64,000 nucleotides of DNA from Hungatella sp. UBA4396 (GCA_002389905.1 DGRE01000045.1:127223-191222); one strand, 5' to 3'. Counted from the first letter of the stretch, positions 50,911 through 60,901 are shown. Notes: a model not told the origin generated them from the letters alone. Translations and numbers: made by a program.

Positions 50911-53065
50911 TCTGTTCCGGGAGGATGGGAAACGGCGCCATTGGTCCATTGCATTGTCCTTTCTGCTGTTTTTCTTCACTTTTCCGGTGAGAGTTGCACT
51001 GCTTCTCAGCAATGAATCAAAGGGAGAGATGGATTATAAGTACATGGTATCCACTTTAAATGAGTGGCTGGGATTTCAAAATGGGCTGGTGGCAGGCTTT
51101 CTCATACTTATGTCGCTGATTATGGGAGTGAGCTGCTTTTCTTACTTACACTCCAGGCAGAAGGTGGATTTTTACCATGGGATTCCGGTCAGCAGGAAGC
51201 ATTTGTTCTGGATCAGCTATTTTCAGGGAATCTGGATTCCTGGGGCGGTGTATGGCTTAAACTTGTTAGTTACCATAGGGATTGCCGGTGTAAGCGGTGT
51301 CCCACTTATGGAAATATCAGGGACTGCTTTCACAGGATTTGCGCTTTTTATCCTCCATTATGCCATGATGTATTCCCTCACTGTAACCTCCATGGTTCTG
51401 ACGGGAAATGTAGTGGTGGGAATACTGGGCAATCTGGTGCTCAACTTTTATTCATCCTGCGTGATACTGATTTTGGAATTGTGCTTTGACACGTTTTTCC
51501 GCACCAGCTACGGCGGAGGCGGGTATTTCCTGTCTAAATGGATGGATAAGACCTCTCCCTTTGTTCTGTTTGTAACCAATGTGGGCCGGCTGTATCCGGG
51601 TAATCCCAAAGGGGGCCAGGAGATCAGGATTTTTGCTGTTTTTGCTGTGACTGTGGCTCTGGCACTGTTTTCCTTCTGGCTTTATAAAAAGAGAGGGCTG
51701 GAGGCAGCAGGAAAGGCCATGGCATTTAAGATCAGTATGCCGATTATCCGGATTCCCATTGTAATCTTATCAGCTTTAAGCGGAAGTGTATTCTTCTGGA
51801 GCCTTCATTCCAGCGCAGGCTGGTCCTTGTTCGGACTGCTTTGCGGAACGGTGGTATCACACGGAGTTATTGAAATTATTTACCATTTTGATTTTAGAAA
51901 GCTGTTTTCCCATTGGAAGCAAATGGTGGTTTCCGCCCTTTTGGCAGCAGTGGTATTTTGCGGCTTTCGCTATGATCTGTTTGGATATGACAGGTACATC
52001 CCGGCTGAGAATGCCATTGAATCGGTTGCTGTTGATGTCAATAACGCTTTCTACTGGGTTGACTATGGAAATCCCAGAAAGGATGCCATGGGAGAGTATT
52101 ACTGGGATTATGTGAATTCCGGACAGTACATCTTAGACAATATGAAGCTGCAGGACAGAGAGGCAGTCATGTCTCTGGTAAAAAAGGCAGTGGCAAGAAA
52201 CCAGGAATTAAACCATGGAAATGATGCTTCCTACACACGGAATACAGACGGAAGAGAATATCAGTTTTCCGTAAAATATATTTTAAAGAACGGAAAGAGC
52301 GTTTACCGCTCCTACTGGCTGCCCCAGATAGAGGCGGAACAGGAGATCATTGATATTTTTGATAATCCTGACTTCATTCAGACCGTTTATCCCATCCTTT
52401 CCCAGACAAAGGAGGACACTGCATGGGTGAGACTGAGCCGGTCAGGGCAGACCAACATCGTCAGCCGGGACAGAAACGGGACGGATAAAGCCATGACCGA
52501 ACAGCTGCTTCTTGCATATCAGGAGGAACTGAGGAATCTGGATGCAGAGACCATGAAACGGGAAAATCCCATAGCCACCATTCAGTTTATGACAAAGCTT
52601 CAGGCAGAAGCAGAGGCTAAGAGGGAAGAACTGCAGAGTTCATGGAAATACAGTGAAGTCGCTTCAAGGGGCTACTATCCTGTCTATCCTTCTTTCCAAA
52701 AGACCCTGGGCCTGTTAAGGGAATGCGGAATTAATACGGACGTTTGGACGGACTGGAGCGATATAAGACAGATCAGCATTGATGGGGTACAATATACCTC
52801 CGATAGCTATCGTTACGGCCAGAGAGGCTTTGAGATCATCTCCATTACAGACCAGGAGGAGATCAGCCGGATTATGTCCCAGGCCATTGTGGAGGAGTAT
52901 TCCTCTATGAATCCTTTCTGGGAGCGGCGGGAAGAGGATTTAGCTCTCTTCGGAGTGATTACCGGTTCCGGAGGAAGCGGCCAGGAGGTCCGCTACAGCG
53001 TCCCTCTGAACGCATTGTCTGAGGATGTGAAAGCGGAGATGGAGAAGAGAAAAAACGAAGGGTAA
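50885..53065 (+). CDS. Large ABC-transporter membrane protein (YtrC/D-like, C-terminal extracellular domain)
   Basis: This 726-aa protein starts at ATG 50885 (MTSKSLYFNLF) behind GGAGGTGG. About eight hydrophobic segments fall within residues 20-380, for example ALSFLLFFFTFPVRVALLLS and IPIVILSALSGSVFFWSL. A soluble C-terminal region of about 330 residues (ENAIESVAVDVNNAFYWVDY onward) resembles DUF6449 of Ytr-type permeases. It should form the membrane part of the transporter. Substrate unknown. Confidence 0.85.
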   Translation: MTSKSLYFNLFREDGKRRHWSIALSFLLFFFTFPVRVALLLSNESKGEMDYKYMVSTLNEWLGFQNGLVAGFLILMSLIMGVSCFSYLHSRQKVDFYHGIPVSRKHLFWISYFQGIWIPGAVYGLNLLVTIGIAGVSGVPLMEISGTAFTGFALFILHYAMMYSLTVTSMVLTGNVVVGILGNLVLNFYSSCVILILELCFDTFFRTSYGGGGYFLSKWMDKTSPFVLFVTNVGRLYPGNPKGGQEIRIFAVFAVTVALALFSFWLYKKRGLEAAGKAMAFKISMPIIRIPIVILSALSGSVFFWSLHSSAGWSLFGLLCGTVVSHGVIEIIYHFDFRKLFSHWKQMVVSALLAAVVFCGFRYDLFGYDRYIPAENAIESVAVDVNNAFYWVDYGNPRKDAMGEYYWDYVNSGQYILDNMKLQDREAVMSLVKKAVARNQELNHGNDASYTRNTDGREYQFSVKYILKNGKSVYRSYWLPQIEAEQEIIDIFDNPDFIQTVYPILSQTKEDTAWVRLSRSGQTNIVSRDRNGTDKAMTEQLLLAYQEELRNLDAETMKRENPIATIQFMTKLQAEAEAKREELQSSWKYSEVASRGYYPVYPSFQKTLGLLRECGINTDVWTDWSDIRQISIDGVQYTSDSYRYGQRGFEIISITDQEEISRIMSQAIVEEYSSMNPFWERREEDLALFGVITGSGGSGQEVRYSVPLNALSEDVKAEMEKRKNEG

Positions 53066-53076
53066 GCAGTCTTTCA

Positions 53077-53105
53077 TTGACTTTTTCCTCTGATGAAGTT
53101 AAAAT
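53077..53105 (+). promoter_or_regulatory. Promoter of the zinc-ribbon protein gene
   Basis: TTGACT (53077-53082), 17 nt, TAAAAT (53100-53105). Confidence 0.75.
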
Positions 53106-53137
53106 GATAGGAGCATAAGTCAAAGGAGGAATCACGG

Positions 53138-53611
53138 ATGGCATTTTTTGAAGGGCTGGGTAAGACACTTAGTGATACCGGCAAAGAGGTTGCAACAAAG
53201 GCAAAGGCGCTGACGGAAACCATACAGCTAAAGACTCAGATCAGCGGGGAGAAAACCAAGCTGGAAGAAGCTTATGCAGTGATTGGCAAGCTGTTTTATG
53301 AAAGCAACAAGGAGCCGGAGGAAGAATATAAGAAGGCTTATGAAGCGGTCAGGGCCTGCCGGGAGAGAATTGCCGCTCTGGAGATTGAACTGACCCAAAG
53401 TGAAGGAACCCGTCTCTGCGCGGAATGCGGAGCAAAGGTTACCAAGGATTCCATTTACTGCGGAAAGTGCGGTGCGCCTGTAAAGGAAGCTGCTGCTGCC
53501 CAGGAAGAGGAAGAAGCAGAGGCAGAGCAGGCTGTTTTTACAGAGGAAGAGACTACAGCATCAGGAATTAATGCGGTGAGTGAAGACGTATTTGAATCTA
53601 CAGAAGAATAA
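53138..53611 (+). CDS. Coiled-coil zinc-ribbon protein (157 aa)
   Basis: The 157-aa protein has a helical, Lys/Glu-rich first half (about residues 1-85) and a zinc ribbon with CAECGAKV and CGKCGAPV (about 93-112), then a Glu/Ala-rich tail. No membrane segment is seen. Such proteins are common in Firmicutes, with unknown role. AAAGGAGG precedes the ATG. Confidence 0.78.
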   Translation: MAFFEGLGKTLSDTGKEVATKAKALTETIQLKTQISGEKTKLEEAYAVIGKLFYESNKEPEEEYKKAYEAVRACRERIAALEIELTQSEGTRLCAECGAKVTKDSIYCGKCGAPVKEAAAAQEEEEAEAEQAVFTEEETTASGINAVSEDVFESTEE

Positions 53612-53621
53612 GATATTGATA

Positions 53622-53653
53622 GAAAGGCCGGCTTGTTAAAAAGCCGGTCTTTC
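53622..53653 (+). terminator. Hairpin terminator
   Basis: GAAAGGCCGGCTT (53622-53634) pairs with AAGCCGGTCTTTC (53641-53653, one G-U). The T tail is short, so read-through to the LTA-synthase-like gene is possible. Confidence 0.7.
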
Positions 53654-53672
53654 AGACCCAAAGGAGCGTATC

Positions 53673-55589
53673 ATGGATTCATATATCAAATGGCTGGGAA
53701 GGATATTTCTCCTTTCTTTCCTGATGAATATTTTTATTGAGCTTGCTTCCAGGAAGTCTTTGATCAGCCTGGGCTTGTATATATGGGGCAGTCCCCTGGT
53801 TTTTCTGCTGAATATGATGATCATTCTGCTGACCTTTACGGTGGTGTTTGTCACCAGGCGCAGGATTTTTTCCTGTATTGCGGTTTCTTCCATGTGGATT
53901 TTTATGGGAATCGTAAACGGCATTCTGCTGATTTTCAGGACAACCCCTTTTACAGCGGCAGACTTGCGGCTGGTGAAATATGCGGTCAGCATGGCTACCC
54001 TTTATTTTACCTGGATGCAGATTATATCCCTGGGGGCGGCCATTGCCGGCTGTGGGGTCCTTCTGGTCATCTTGTGGCGCAGGGCTCCGGTGACAAGGGA
54101 AAAGGTGCGCTACAGGGCCGGAGCAGGGCTGATTGCGGTCAGTGCGGTCCTTGTGCTGGGAATAACCGATGGAGCCATGAAAACAGGGCTGGTGGCAGTG
54201 CATTTCGGAAATATTGGGGATGCCTTCCGGACTTATGGGTTTCCTTACTGCTTTTCCAATTCCCTTTTTAATACAGGCATATCCAAGCCGGAGGGGTATG
54301 GAAGCGAGACCATGGAAGTCATCCGGGAAGAGGAGCTGATCCCTGAAAATACCTATGCTTTATCCGAGGACACAAAGCCTAATGTGATCATGATTCAGCT
54401 GGAATCCTTTTTCGATCCATCCCTTTGGGAAAATAATCCGGTTGATTATGACCCTATCCCTTTTTTTCACTTACTGCAAAAGAACTATCCGGGAGGATAT
54501 ATAAGTGTGCCTTCTGTAGGAGCGGGAACAGCAAACACGGAATTTGAGTCTATTACAGGAATGAATCTGGACTTTTTCGGTCCCGGTGAGTATCCTTATA
54601 AGACAGTGCTGAAAAAGACTTCCTGTGAAAGCGTTGCCTTTGATTTAAAGAATATCGGATATAAGGCCCACGCCATTCACAACAATGAAGCCACCTTTTA
54701 TGACCGGAACACGGTGTTTTCCCAGCTTGGCTTTGACACGTTCACCCCCATCGAATATATGAATCATGTGGAGCGCAATCCTACGGGCTGGAGCAAGGAC
54801 AAGATTCTTACGGGGGAGATCATCAAGGCTTTGGACTCCACCTCAGGCCCTGATTTTATTTACACCATATCGGTCCAGGGACATGGAAAATATCCTGATT
54901 TTGAATATTACTGCCAGCAGATCGGGGAAATGGACCAGTTTATCCGTTCTCTTGTGAACACTCTCAGGACCAGGGAAGAGCCTATTGTGCTGGTGATGTA
55001 CGGAGACCATTTGCCGGGCTTTGAATGGTCCCAGGATGAAATGAAGAACAATTCCCTGTTCCAGACGGAATACGTGGTCTGGAACAATATAAATCTTCCC
55101 CTGGAAAAAAAGGATGTGGAAGCTTATCAGATTGCCGCCCATGTGCTGGATATGGCGGGCATTCACGAGGGCACCATGATGCGGTTCCACCAGAAGTATT
55201 TCCATGGCCCTAATGAGGGGAAGGATAAATACCTGGAAGATATGAAAAGTCTGGAATACGACATTTTATACGGCGGGCGTCAGGTGTATGGAGGGGAAAG
55301 CCCCTATGAGGCGACGGATTTGAAAATGGGAATTGACCATATTACCATTGACCAGGTGGTATATAATGATTCCAATTTGCTGGTTTACGGGGAGAATTTC
55401 ACTCCTTATTCAAAGATCTGCCTTGACGGAAAGGCGCTGGAGACTATCTTTGTCTGGCCGGAACTGATCATAGCCAAGGAGGTTCCGGAAAAAAAGGTGC
55501 TGGATAGGTCGATTTCCGTATGGCAGATTGGGAGAGACAAGATTCCCCTTGGAGAAAGCGAAGGGTATTTTATGAAAAAGCCGGGGTGA
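53673..55589 (+). CDS. LTA-synthase-family phosphoglycerol/sulfatase-like membrane enzyme
   Basis: This 638-aa protein has about five N-terminal membrane helices (1-175) and then an extracellular alkaline-phosphatase-fold domain: NVIMIQLESFFDP, GAGTANTEFESITGMN (probable nucleophile Thr), VMYGDHLPGF (metal Asp/His). The family makes polyglycerol-phosphate or transfers phosphoglycerol to glycans at the outer membrane face. A small beta-rich tail follows after about residue 545. The exact acceptor is unknown. AAAGGAG precedes the ATG. Confidence 0.85.
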   Translation: MDSYIKWLGRIFLLSFLMNIFIELASRKSLISLGLYIWGSPLVFLLNMMIILLTFTVVFVTRRRIFSCIAVSSMWIFMGIVNGILLIFRTTPFTAADLRLVKYAVSMATLYFTWMQIISLGAAIAGCGVLLVILWRRAPVTREKVRYRAGAGLIAVSAVLVLGITDGAMKTGLVAVHFGNIGDAFRTYGFPYCFSNSLFNTGISKPEGYGSETMEVIREEELIPENTYALSEDTKPNVIMIQLESFFDPSLWENNPVDYDPIPFFHLLQKNYPGGYISVPSVGAGTANTEFESITGMNLDFFGPGEYPYKTVLKKTSCESVAFDLKNIGYKAHAIHNNEATFYDRNTVFSQLGFDTFTPIEYMNHVERNPTGWSKDKILTGEIIKALDSTSGPDFIYTISVQGHGKYPDFEYYCQQIGEMDQFIRSLVNTLRTREEPIVLVMYGDHLPGFEWSQDEMKNNSLFQTEYVVWNNINLPLEKKDVEAYQIAAHVLDMAGIHEGTMMRFHQKYFHGPNEGKDKYLEDMKSLEYDILYGGRQVYGGESPYEATDLKMGIDHITIDQVVYNDSNLLVYGENFTPYSKICLDGKALETIFVWPELIIAKEVPEKKVLDRSISVWQIGRDKIPLGESEGYFMKKPG

Positions 55590-55595
55590 GGGCTG

Positions 55596-55637
55596 AAAAA
55601 AGGAGAAGGCATATGTATGGCGCGCCTTCTCTTTTTT
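55596..55637. terminator. Bidirectional terminator
   Basis: AAAAAAGGAGAAGGC (55596-55610) pairs with GCCTTCTCTTTTTT (55624-55637) with one bulged G. It is shared by the convergent genes on either side. Confidence 0.85.
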
Positions 55638-55655
55638 GTATGCTGATGTATGTTT

Positions 55656-56762
55656 TTATATGGTAATCAGCTCATACTCGGAATTGCCAAGACCGATTTT
55701 GACCGAATGCTCGATGGAGGACATCCAGTTGGTATCCGGATGAGTGTCCTTAAAGTGGTCATGATGGTGGCTTCCGTGTTTTTCCAATATGCTGCCTGCC
55801 ATAACAGGCTGTTTGTTTGCGGCGTCCGCACAGGCCACATCAAGGGCTACAGGGTCAAAGGAAGCAAACATGCCCACATCCGGTATGATGGGAATATCAT
55901 TTTCCGCATGGCAGTCGCAGTAAGGAGAAACATCCATAACAAGGCTGATGTGGAAGTTTGGCCGGTCTTTTAAAATAGCCTGGGTGTATTCTGCGATCTT
56001 GTAGTTTAAGACATCATTGGCTTCATCAAAGTCTGATTGTACGGCATCCACCGGACAGACACCGATGCAGCGGCCGCATCCCACGCAGCGGTCATGGTTG
56101 ATGTAAGCGATTCTTTCCTCGAAGGTAATGGCGCTGTGGGCACAGTTTTTATAGCAGGCACGGCAGCCGATGCAGAGGTTTTCGATTACGTGAGGCTTCC
56201 CGGAGTTGTGCATTTCCATTTTTCCTGCTCTGGAGCCGCAGCCCATTCCGATGTTCTTTAAGGCGCCGCCAAAGCCGGTGCTCTCATGGCCTTTAAAATG
56301 GTTGAGAGAGATGAAAATATCGGCATCCATGACAGCCCGTCCGATTTTTGCTTCTTTGATGTATTCTCCGTCAATGGGAACCAGAATTTCATCCGTTCCC
56401 TTTAAGCCGTCGGCAATGAGAACGTGACAGCCGGTGGAAAATGGGGAAAAACCGTTTTCATAAGCAGTTTCCAAATGGTCCAGGGCATTTTTACGGCTTC
56501 CCACATAGAGGGTATTGCAGTCTGTTAAAAATGGCTTTCCTCCCTGTTCTTTTACAAGATCAACCACTACTTTGGCATAGTTGGGGCGGAGGAAGGATAA
56601 GTTTCCTAATTCTCCGAAGTGGATTTTAATAGCTGCATATTTGTTCTGAAAGTCGATTTGTTCCAGCATACCTGCAGTTTTTATAAGTCTTTTCAGCTTC
56701 TGGGGAAGGTTTTCCTGAAATGTAGTACGAAAGCTTGTGTAGTAAACCTTTGATTTTTCCAT
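55656..56762 (-). CDS. DUF362 protein with two 4Fe-4S ferredoxin clusters
   Basis: This 368-aa protein has an N-terminal and C-terminal DUF362 domain (AAIKIHFGELGNLSFLRPNY; NHFKGHESTGFGGALKNIGM) split by a ferredoxin insert with CIGCRACYKNCAH and CVGCGRCIGVCPVDAV (about residues 195-240). It should be a cytoplasmic iron-sulfur protein in electron transfer. The partner is unknown. AGGAG precedes the ATG. Confidence 0.88.
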   Translation of the reverse strand: MEKSKVYYTSFRTTFQENLPQKLKRLIKTAGMLEQIDFQNKYAAIKIHFGELGNLSFLRPNYAKVVVDLVKEQGGKPFLTDCNTLYVGSRKNALDHLETAYENGFSPFSTGCHVLIADGLKGTDEILVPIDGEYIKEAKIGRAVMDADIFISLNHFKGHESTGFGGALKNIGMGCGSRAGKMEMHNSGKPHVIENLCIGCRACYKNCAHSAITFEERIAYINHDRCVGCGRCIGVCPVDAVQSDFDEANDVLNYKIAEYTQAILKDRPNFHISLVMDVSPYCDCHAENDIPIIPDVGMFASFDPVALDVACADAANKQPVMAGSILEKHGSHHHDHFKDTHPDTNWMSSIEHSVKIGLGNSEYELITI

Positions 56763-56943
56763 GAAGGGGTCTCCTTTTGATAAAATTTATTACTATTTTA
56801 TTATACTGGAAATAATCAGGAAATTCAAGAAGTCCAGATTTATTTCCGGGAAAGGAGAAGGACGGGCGTCAGGGTGTTGCCAGAAGGAGGGACAGGCTGT
56901 ATAATGGAGTGGATAATTAAATGAATCATGGGAGGTACAAAGG

Positions 56944-58494
56944 ATGAAACGGAATAGGGGAGTGCTTCGGATTATTTTTGGCAGGACGATGTTTGCTGTC
57001 ATTTCTCTTGCTGTTCAGGTGATGATTTTAGTTGCCGCTTACCGGTTTTTAAGCCGCTACATGGTGTACGTTTACGGAAGCTTTACTCTTCTCAGTGCGC
57101 TTGTGATCATTTATATTCTGAACAAAGAGGAAAATCCCAGCTTTAAACTGGCGTGGATGGTGCCCATTGCGGCAGTTCCTGTATTTGGAACGCTTTTTTA
57201 TCTGTTTGTGGAATTTCAGATTCTGGGAAAATTAATGGATAAAAAGCTGAGGGCCAATATGGAGCATACGGAGGGCTATTTGGCCCAGAATCCAAAGGTT
57301 CTGGAAAATCTGTCAAAGATCAGCAGGCAAAGTGCCAATCTGGCTTTTTACCTTAAAAATTCGGGAAATTACTCTGTTTATGGAAGTACCAATGCAAAGT
57401 ATTTTTCATTGGGAGAGATCATGTTTGAAGAGATGAAGAAGGAACTGGAAGGGGCGGAGCGGTTCATCTTCATGGAGTATTTTATTGTGGAACGGGGAGA
57501 GATGTGGGACGGGATTTTGGAAATTCTGGAGCGTAAGGCAAGAGAAGGGGTGGAGGTCCGGTTTATGTATGACGGAATGTGCTCTCTCAGCCTTCTTCCT
57601 TATGATTATCCTAAGGAATTGCAGGAAAGGGGCATAAAGGCAAAGGCATTTTCTCCCATCAGACCCCTCCTTACCACTTATCAGAACAACCGCGACCATA
57701 GAAAGATCCTGGTGGTGGATGGGCATACGGCATTTACAGGAGGAATCAATCTGGCGGATGAATACATAAACAGGCGGGTGCGGTTTGGTCACTGGAAGGA
57801 TACGGGTATCATGCTGAAGGGCGAGGCTGTCACCAGCTTTACCATGATGTTTTTGCAGATGTGGAATATTTCTGAAAAAGAGACAGAGGATTACGGCAGG
57901 TATTTAAAGGATCCGGAATATTATTATCCTCTGGAATTGAATATGGATGGATTTGTCATTCCTTATGGGGATAATCCTCTGGATCAGGAAACAGTGGGGA
58001 AACAGGTTTATCTGGATGTGATCAATTCTGCCCGGCATTATGTCCACATTATGACCCCTTATCTGGTATTGGACTATGAGATGACCCAGGCCCTCACCTA
58101 TGCGGCCAAGCGGGGAGTGGAAACTGTCATTATTATGCCCCGTATACCGGATAAGAAGTATGCGTTCTTTCTGGCTATGTCCTATTACGGGGAACTGATC
58201 AGGGCAGGAGTGCAGATTTACCAGTATATACCTGGTTTTGTTCATGCTAAGGTCTTTACAAGCGATGATAGCAAGGCAGTGGTGGGAACCGTTAATATGG
58301 ATTTTAGAAGTCTTTTTCTACACTTTGAATGCGGAGTATATTTATACCGGAATGAGGTTGTCCGGGATGTGGAACGGGATTTTCAGGATACCCTGGCCCA
58401 GTGCCGGAGAGTTACTTTGGAAGATTACAAAAACTACCCATGGCAGGAAAGGCTGGCAGGCAGAGCGTTACGGCTGTTTGCGCCGCTTATGTAA
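56944..58494 (+). CDS. cls: Cardiolipin synthase
   Basis: This 516-aa phospholipase-D-family enzyme has two N-terminal membrane helices, a PLDc_N segment (EENPSFKLAWMVPIAAVPVF) and two HKD motifs: NNRDHRKILVVDGHTAFTGG (about residues 245-265) and FVHAKVFTSDDSKAVVGTVN (about 430-450). It joins two phosphatidylglycerols into cardiolipin at the membrane. GGGAGG precedes the ATG at 56944. Confidence 0.95.
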   Translation: MKRNRGVLRIIFGRTMFAVISLAVQVMILVAAYRFLSRYMVYVYGSFTLLSALVIIYILNKEENPSFKLAWMVPIAAVPVFGTLFYLFVEFQILGKLMDKKLRANMEHTEGYLAQNPKVLENLSKISRQSANLAFYLKNSGNYSVYGSTNAKYFSLGEIMFEEMKKELEGAERFIFMEYFIVERGEMWDGILEILERKAREGVEVRFMYDGMCSLSLLPYDYPKELQERGIKAKAFSPIRPLLTTYQNNRDHRKILVVDGHTAFTGGINLADEYINRRVRFGHWKDTGIMLKGEAVTSFTMMFLQMWNISEKETEDYGRYLKDPEYYYPLELNMDGFVIPYGDNPLDQETVGKQVYLDVINSARHYVHIMTPYLVLDYEMTQALTYAAKRGVETVIIMPRIPDKKYAFFLAMSYYGELIRAGVQIYQYIPGFVHAKVFTSDDSKAVVGTVNMDFRSLFLHFECGVYLYRNEVVRDVERDFQDTLAQCRRVTLEDYKNYPWQERLAGRALRLFAPLM

Positions 58495-58510
58495 ATGGGT
58501 GGAAGGAAAG

Positions 58511-58548
58511 AAAATATGCCGGAGGCGGTTGCCTCCGGCATATTTTTT
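58511..58548. terminator. Bidirectional terminator
   Basis: AAAATATGCCGGAGGC (58511-58526) and 58531-58546 pair perfectly around GGTT; Ts follow. It separates cls from the collagen-like gene. Confidence 0.95.
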
Positions 58549-58576
58549 GATCTTTCTTTATGCCTGTAAATGTTGT

Positions 58577-60901
58577 TTAGTTGGCTTCGATGATGACCAT
58601 GCTGGCCTGAATAGGAACCTGAGCGTAGTTTACGGTTGATCCTGTTGTATTAAGCAGGGACAAGGTAGCAGGAACTGCTCCGATGGTCAGGAATGCCATT
58701 CCGTTTAACTGTCCTGTAACGATAGGTGAGCTTGCTGAAACGTTGCCGCTGGTATTGATTCTTAAAGTAAATTCCACATAAGTGGATGGGCCGGCTCCGT
58801 CTGTAGATACCCACCAGTATACATAGTAGTTCTTTTCTGCACTGAGAGTTACAATACCGGTTGCAGGATTGTAATCAATGTTAAGGCTTTGGTCATTTAA
58901 AATTGTGTTGAATAAAACGATGCCGTCGTCTGCAACACTTGAAGCTCCTGTGAGCTGTATCTGGACGCCTCTTAACTGTGCGGCAGGTCCCTGAGTTCCT
59001 TGTGGTCCCTGAGGTCCGGTAGGCCCGATAGGTCCTTGCGGTCCCTGAGGTCCGGTAGCGCCGGTAGGTCCGGTAGGTCCGATTGGTCCCTGTGGTCCCT
59101 GAGCACCGGTAGCACCAGTAGCGCCAGTAGGTCCTTCAGGTCCGGTTGGTCCCTGAGGTCCGACAGGTCCCTGAGCACCGGTAGCGCCTGTAGCTCCGGT
59201 AGCGCCGGTAGGTCCGGTAGGTCCGATAGGTCCTTGAGCACCAGTAGCGCCAGTAGCGCCGGTAGCACCGGTAGGTCCGGTAGGTCCTTGCGGTCCCTGA
59301 GCGCCAGTAGCACCAGCGGGTCCGGTAGGTCCAGTAGGTCCTTCAGGTCCCTGAGCGCCGGTAGCGCCAGTCGGTCCGGTCGGTCCAATAGGTCCTTGAG
59401 CGCCAGTAGCGCCGGTCGGTCCGGTCGGTCCAACAGGTCCCTGAGCACCAGTAGCGCCGGTAGGTCCGGTCGGTCCTTCAGGTCCCTGGGCACCAGTAGC
59501 GCCAGTCGGTCCAGTCGGCCCCTGAGGTCCGGCAGGTCCCTGAGCACCAGTAGCGCCGGTAGGTCCGGTCGGTCCCTGAGGTCCGGCAGGTCCCTGAGCG
59601 CCGGTAGCGCCAGTCGGTCCAGTTGGTCCAACAGGTCCTTGAGCACCAGTTGCGCCAGCAGGTCCGGTAGGTCCTTCAGGTCCCTGAGCACCAGTTGCGC
59701 CGGTAGGTCCAGTCGGTCCCTGAGGTCCGGCAGGTCCCTGAGCGCCAGTAGCGCCAGTAGGTCCAGTAGGTCCTTGTGGTCCGGCAGGTCCCTGAGCGCC
59801 AGTAGCACCAGTTGCGCCAGTCGGTCCAGTCGGTCCCTGAGCACCGGTAGCACCAGTAGCGCCGGTCGGTCCGGTCGGTCCCTGAGGTCCGGCAGGTCCC
59901 TGAGCACCAGTTGCACCAGTTGCGCCAGTAGGTCCTTGCGGTCCGGCAGGCCCGGTCGGTCCAGTCGGTCCTTGTGGTCCAGCGGGTCCCTGAGCACCAG
60001 TTGCGCCGGTAGGTCCGGTTGGTCCTACAGGTCCCTGAGGTCCAGCGGGTCCCTGAGCGCCGGTAGCGCCAGTTGCGCCAGTCGGTCCGGTCGGTCCCTG
60101 AGGTCCGGCAGGTCCCTGAGCACCGGTAGCACCAGTCGCGCCAGTAGGTCCAGTCGGTCCCTGAGCGCCGGTAGCGCCAGTTGCGCCAGTCGGTCCGGTC
60201 GGTCCCTGAGGTCCGGCAGGTCCCTGAGCGCCGGTAGCACCAGTTGCGCCAGTAGGTCCAGTCGGTCCCTGAGCGCCGGTAGCGCCAGTTGCGCCAGTAG
60301 GTCCTGTTGGTCCCTGAGGTCCGGCAGGTCCCTGAGCGCCGGTAGCGCCAGTTGCGCCGGTAGGTCCAGTCGGTCCCTGAGCACCGGTAGCACCAGTTGC
60401 GCCAGTAGGTCCGGTAGGTCCAACTGGTCCCTGAGGCCCAATTTCACCGCTAGGTCCGGCTGGCCCAGTTGGTCCCTGAGCACCGGTAGCGCCAGTTGCG
60501 CCAGTAGGTCCAATTGGTCCCTGAGCACCGGTAGCGCCAGTTGCGCCGGTTGGCCCAATTGGTCCCTGAGCACCGGTAGCGCCGGTTGCGCCGGTAGGTC
60601 CAGTCGGTCCCTGAACGCCCTGAGGTCCAGCAGGTCCTACAGGCCCCTGAGCGCCGGCAGGTCCCTGTGGTCCGGCAGGTCCGGCAGGTCCCTGAGGTCC
60701 GGTTGGTCCCTGAGGTCCCATAAATCCTCTAGGTCCCTGAGGTCCGGTTGGTCCTGAGAATCCCCTTGGTCCCTGAGGTCCAGTTGGTCCTACGAATCCT
60801 CTAGGCCCCTGAGGACCAGGGCAGCCTCTAGGCCCCTGAGGTCCCGTTGGGCCGCAGCAACCGCAACAGCGGTTATCGTCCCAATTTCTACAATTACTCA
60901 T
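58577..60901 (-). CDS. Collagen-like spore-surface (exosporium BclA-like) protein
   Basis: This 774-aa protein has a short Cys-rich head (SNCRNWDDNRCCGCCGPTG), then an unbroken collagen-like region of about 620 residues in Gly-X-Y triplets dominated by GPT, GPQ, GAT, GAQ and GPA, and a 135-aa globular C-terminus (LRGVQIQLTGASSVADDGIV to the end) like the BclA trimerisation domain. No signal peptide is seen, which fits mother-cell-made spore-surface proteins. GGAGGG precedes the ATG. Thr at Y positions could be glycosylated. Spore location is inferred from the family. Confidence 0.9.
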   Translation of the reverse strand: MSNCRNWDDNRCCGCCGPTGPQGPRGCPGPQGPRGFVGPTGPQGPRGFSGPTGPQGPRGFMGPQGPTGPQGPAGPAGPQGPAGAQGPVGPAGPQGVQGPTGPTGATGATGAQGPIGPTGATGATGAQGPIGPTGATGATGAQGPTGPAGPSGEIGPQGPVGPTGPTGATGATGAQGPTGPTGATGATGAQGPAGPQGPTGPTGATGATGAQGPTGPTGATGATGAQGPAGPQGPTGPTGATGATGAQGPTGPTGATGATGAQGPAGPQGPTGPTGATGATGAQGPAGPQGPVGPTGPTGATGAQGPAGPQGPTGPTGPAGPQGPTGATGATGAQGPAGPQGPTGPTGATGATGAQGPTGPTGATGATGAQGPAGPQGPTGPTGATGAQGPAGPQGPTGPTGATGAQGPEGPTGPAGATGAQGPVGPTGPTGATGAQGPAGPQGPTGPTGATGAQGPAGPQGPTGPTGATGAQGPEGPTGPTGATGAQGPVGPTGPTGATGAQGPIGPTGPTGATGAQGPEGPTGPTGPAGATGAQGPQGPTGPTGATGATGATGAQGPIGPTGPTGATGATGATGAQGPVGPQGPTGPEGPTGATGATGAQGPQGPIGPTGPTGATGPQGPQGPIGPTGPQGPQGTQGPAAQLRGVQIQLTGASSVADDGIVLFNTILNDQSLNIDYNPATGIVTLSAEKNYYVYWWVSTDGAGPSTYVEFTLRINTSGNVSASSPIVTGQLNGMAFLTIGAVPATLSLLNTTGSTVNYAQVPIQASMVIIEAN
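58985..60850 (-). repeat. Tandem collagen-triplet DNA repeats
   Basis: The region is built from 9-nt and 45-63-nt units coding blocks such as GPTGPTGATGATGAQ and GPAGPQ. Near-identical blocks recur many times with only synonymous differences (for example gcg/gca/gct alternation), so the number of units is likely to vary among strains. Confidence 0.9.

Noticed and set aside
59000..60757. Long open frames opposite and across the collagen-like gene, including a 585-codon plus-strand frame rich in Ser/Arg and Leu/Asp frames on the minus strand
   Set aside because: They are by-products of the 9-nt GC-rich repeat. The products are low-complexity and lack ribosome binding sites and domains.
58985..60850. 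CRISPR-like repetition
   Set aside because: The repeats are in-frame Gly-X-Y codons with no constant spacer length, and no cas genes are nearby.
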